A stretch of 7,618 bases of DNA, taken from assembly GCA_022758985.1 (NCBI GenBank), contig JAEMQC010000033.1, forward strand, positions 1 through 7,618, read 5' to 3'. The notes below the pieces were generated by a model, which was not told the origin of the DNA, ran no database searches, and saw only the letters and a list, made by a program, of their open reading frames with translations. This document shows, piece by piece, positions 6,554 to 7,618 of this stretch (the stretch's first letter is position 1; the number at the start of each line of letters is the position of its first letter). The position numbers and the translations under genes were made by a program. The DNA comes from Campylobacteraceae bacterium (GTDB lineage: Bacteria > Campylobacterota > Campylobacteria > Campylobacterales > UBA6016).

Positions 6554-7617
6554 CTTCGTTTTTATCTCCTCTTTTACCTCTTTTAGAGGATACTCAAGAA
6601 GGCATTTGCTTTTTTTGGTTCCATCGCACCCGTCTCTGCCGCACGGAGCACACTCCCACGATACTTGAAACATCGTATGCTTGCCCATTCTTTGAACACC
6701 GTTTTTTGCCGTATACGTACACTCTTTGGCGTCATTATCCCATGCGCCCCAGTTAAACACTCCGGATGGGCCAAATATTGCTATGCACGGCGTGTTTTGA
6801 CTAGCAGCTATATGCATCGCCGCCGTATCCGCTCCAAAAAACAGTCTTGCTCTTTTACTCAAAGCCGCCAGTTGTTTTAGCGTTAGCTTGCCCGCAAGGT
6901 TTAGCGGGGCGCTTTTGCAAAGTGAGAGTATCTCCTCCACCATTTTGAGTTCTTTGCCATCAGGCGCCGCCGTAATTACGGCTTTTATTCCTAGCGACTC
7001 CACAAAATCTATAATCTCGGCGTTTTGGGCAGGCGAGAGGCATTTGAAAAACCATCTGGAAGATGGATGTATATGCACGAATTTCTCTACACCTCCCAGC
7101 ATATCATCTACTTTTCTAGCGTCTTCATCCGAAAAACAGAGCTGCACATCTTTATGCGTCGGCGCTAATCCAAAAGCCCTGAGCGCATCGAGGTTTGACT
7201 CCACCAAATGACGCATCAAAGTCAATCGAAACGAATGCGTATAAGGCGAGAACTTCGCAAAAATACCTTTTTTTGCCGCCACGCCGACACGTATTTTTGC
7301 GCCGGACAACAATGCGATATATCCCCCACGCTCCCCTTCGGTCGTATTTATGACCATATCGTAGCCTCTTTTTTTCACTTCCCAAAAAAGAGAGAGCTCA
7401 TACTTTAGCCGCGCAAAAAATCCGCTCGCTTTCGCCCTCTTTCTATCGTATACGAGCGCTTCGTCTATATGTGGATTTAGCGTCAGCATATCCTTTGACT
7501 CAGCGTTAGCCAGATAATCGAGCCTTGCGCCGGATACGCCTCTTTGAGATTTTTGGCAAGCACTGCGGAGAGCAGCCCATCGCCTATGTGTCGAAATTTT
7601 ATTACGAGAATTTTCAT
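6530..7617 (-). pseudogene. waaQ: WaaQ-like GT9 heptosyltransferase gene, frame broken by an apparent 1-base deletion near the 5' end
   Basis: The gene starts at ATG 7617-7615, one base inside the window. The first frame reads MKILVIKFRHIGD and on through about residue 29, then loses similarity and stops at TGA 7485-7483 (44 residues). A second frame, open from before 7489 to the stop at 6532-6530, carries the rest of the protein. Adding one G at 7530-7533 restores YPGARLDYLANAESKDML and a 362-residue product, normal for heptosyltransferase III (WaaQ/RfaQ), which adds a branch heptose to the LPS inner core. D13 matches the catalytic Asp of WaaC. In restored numbering, HPSSRWFFK (184-192), GADTAAMH (262-269) and a Cys-rich block CAPCGRDGCDG...C (323-339) are present; the last is a WaaQ hallmark. 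An ATG at 7489, four bases before the TGA end, could allow re-initiation, but that 319-residue product would lack the catalytic Asp. It is either a real pseudogene or a sequencing error. The name rests on the Cys block and overall resemblance. Confidence 0.8.
6532..6563 (+). terminator. Candidate intrinsic terminator at the end of the GT2-deacetylase operon
   Basis: The arm AAACGAGGCTA (6532-6542) can pair with TAGCTTCGTTT (6551-6561), an 11-pair stem with one G-U and an eight-base loop (6543-6550). The stem runs into TTTTT ending at 6563. The hairpin spans the deacetylase stop codon (6551-6553) and lies within the last codons of the convergent gene. In the reverse direction it is followed by an A-run, not a U-run, so it should act only on plus-strand transcripts. 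The stem is only moderately GC-rich, so it may be weak. Confidence 0.5.
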
Positions 7618-7618
7618 C

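Noticed and set aside
1360..7408. Many open frames of 60-156 codons opposite or out of phase with the main genes
   Set aside because: They lie wholly within well-supported genes on the other strand or in another frame and show no recognisable domain; they are shadows of coding sequence.
7520..7545. Programmed -1 ribosomal frameshifting or G-tract phase variation in the waaQ-like gene
   Set aside because: No slippery heptamer or downstream pseudoknot is evident, and the G-run is only two or three bases, far shorter than phase-variable tracts. A simple deletion or sequencing error fits better.

Overview
The window is a dense lipopolysaccharide/lipooligosaccharide (LPS/LOS) core or surface-glycan biosynthesis cluster. 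It most likely comes from a member of the Campylobacterota, for example a mid-GC Campylobacter or a relative. This rests on gene content (several GT9 heptosyltransferase-type enzymes, a WaaE-like GT2 enzyme, a fucosyltransferase), heavy use of ATA isoleucine and AAA lysine codons, TTG starts and tight overlaps. The genus is an inference and cannot be fixed from the sequence alone. No tRNA, rRNA, insertion sequence or CRISPR array was seen, and no stretch over 300 bases lacks a gene.

Layout, left to right. (1) The 5' end of a minus-strand glycosyltransferase (1-247) starts at TTG and runs off the left edge. (2) A short divergent intergenic region (248-308) carries an extended -10 promoter. (3) A plus-strand, strikingly AT-rich GT11 alpha-1,2-fucosyltransferase-like gene (309-1208) follows. 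(4) A four-gene minus-strand operon lies at 5119-1203, transcribed GT4 glycosyltransferase, CE4 deacetylase, GT9, GT9, with every junction overlapping. (5) A plus-strand two-gene operon (5151-6553) encodes a WaaE-like GT2 glycosyltransferase and a second CE4 deacetylase, joined by TAATG. (6) A minus-strand WaaQ-like GT9 heptosyltransferase gene (7617-6530) carries an apparent one-base deletion that breaks its frame about 29 codons in.

How the genes work together. GT9 enzymes usually add heptoses to the inner core from ADP-heptose. WaaE-like GT2 enzymes add glucose to core heptose. GT4 and GT11 enzymes extend the outer chain. The two signal-less CE4 proteins probably remove N-acetyl groups from sugars while the glycan is still on the cytoplasmic side. 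Each is translationally coupled directly downstream of a glycosyltransferase, so the cluster holds two independent 'add sugar, then deacetylate' modules.

The points most worth a second look are the broken waaQ-like gene, the compositionally foreign fucosyltransferase that ends exactly at the neighbouring operon's stop codon, the duplicated glycosyltransferase-deacetylase pairing, and a terminator-like hairpin embedded in the overlapping tails of two convergent genes.
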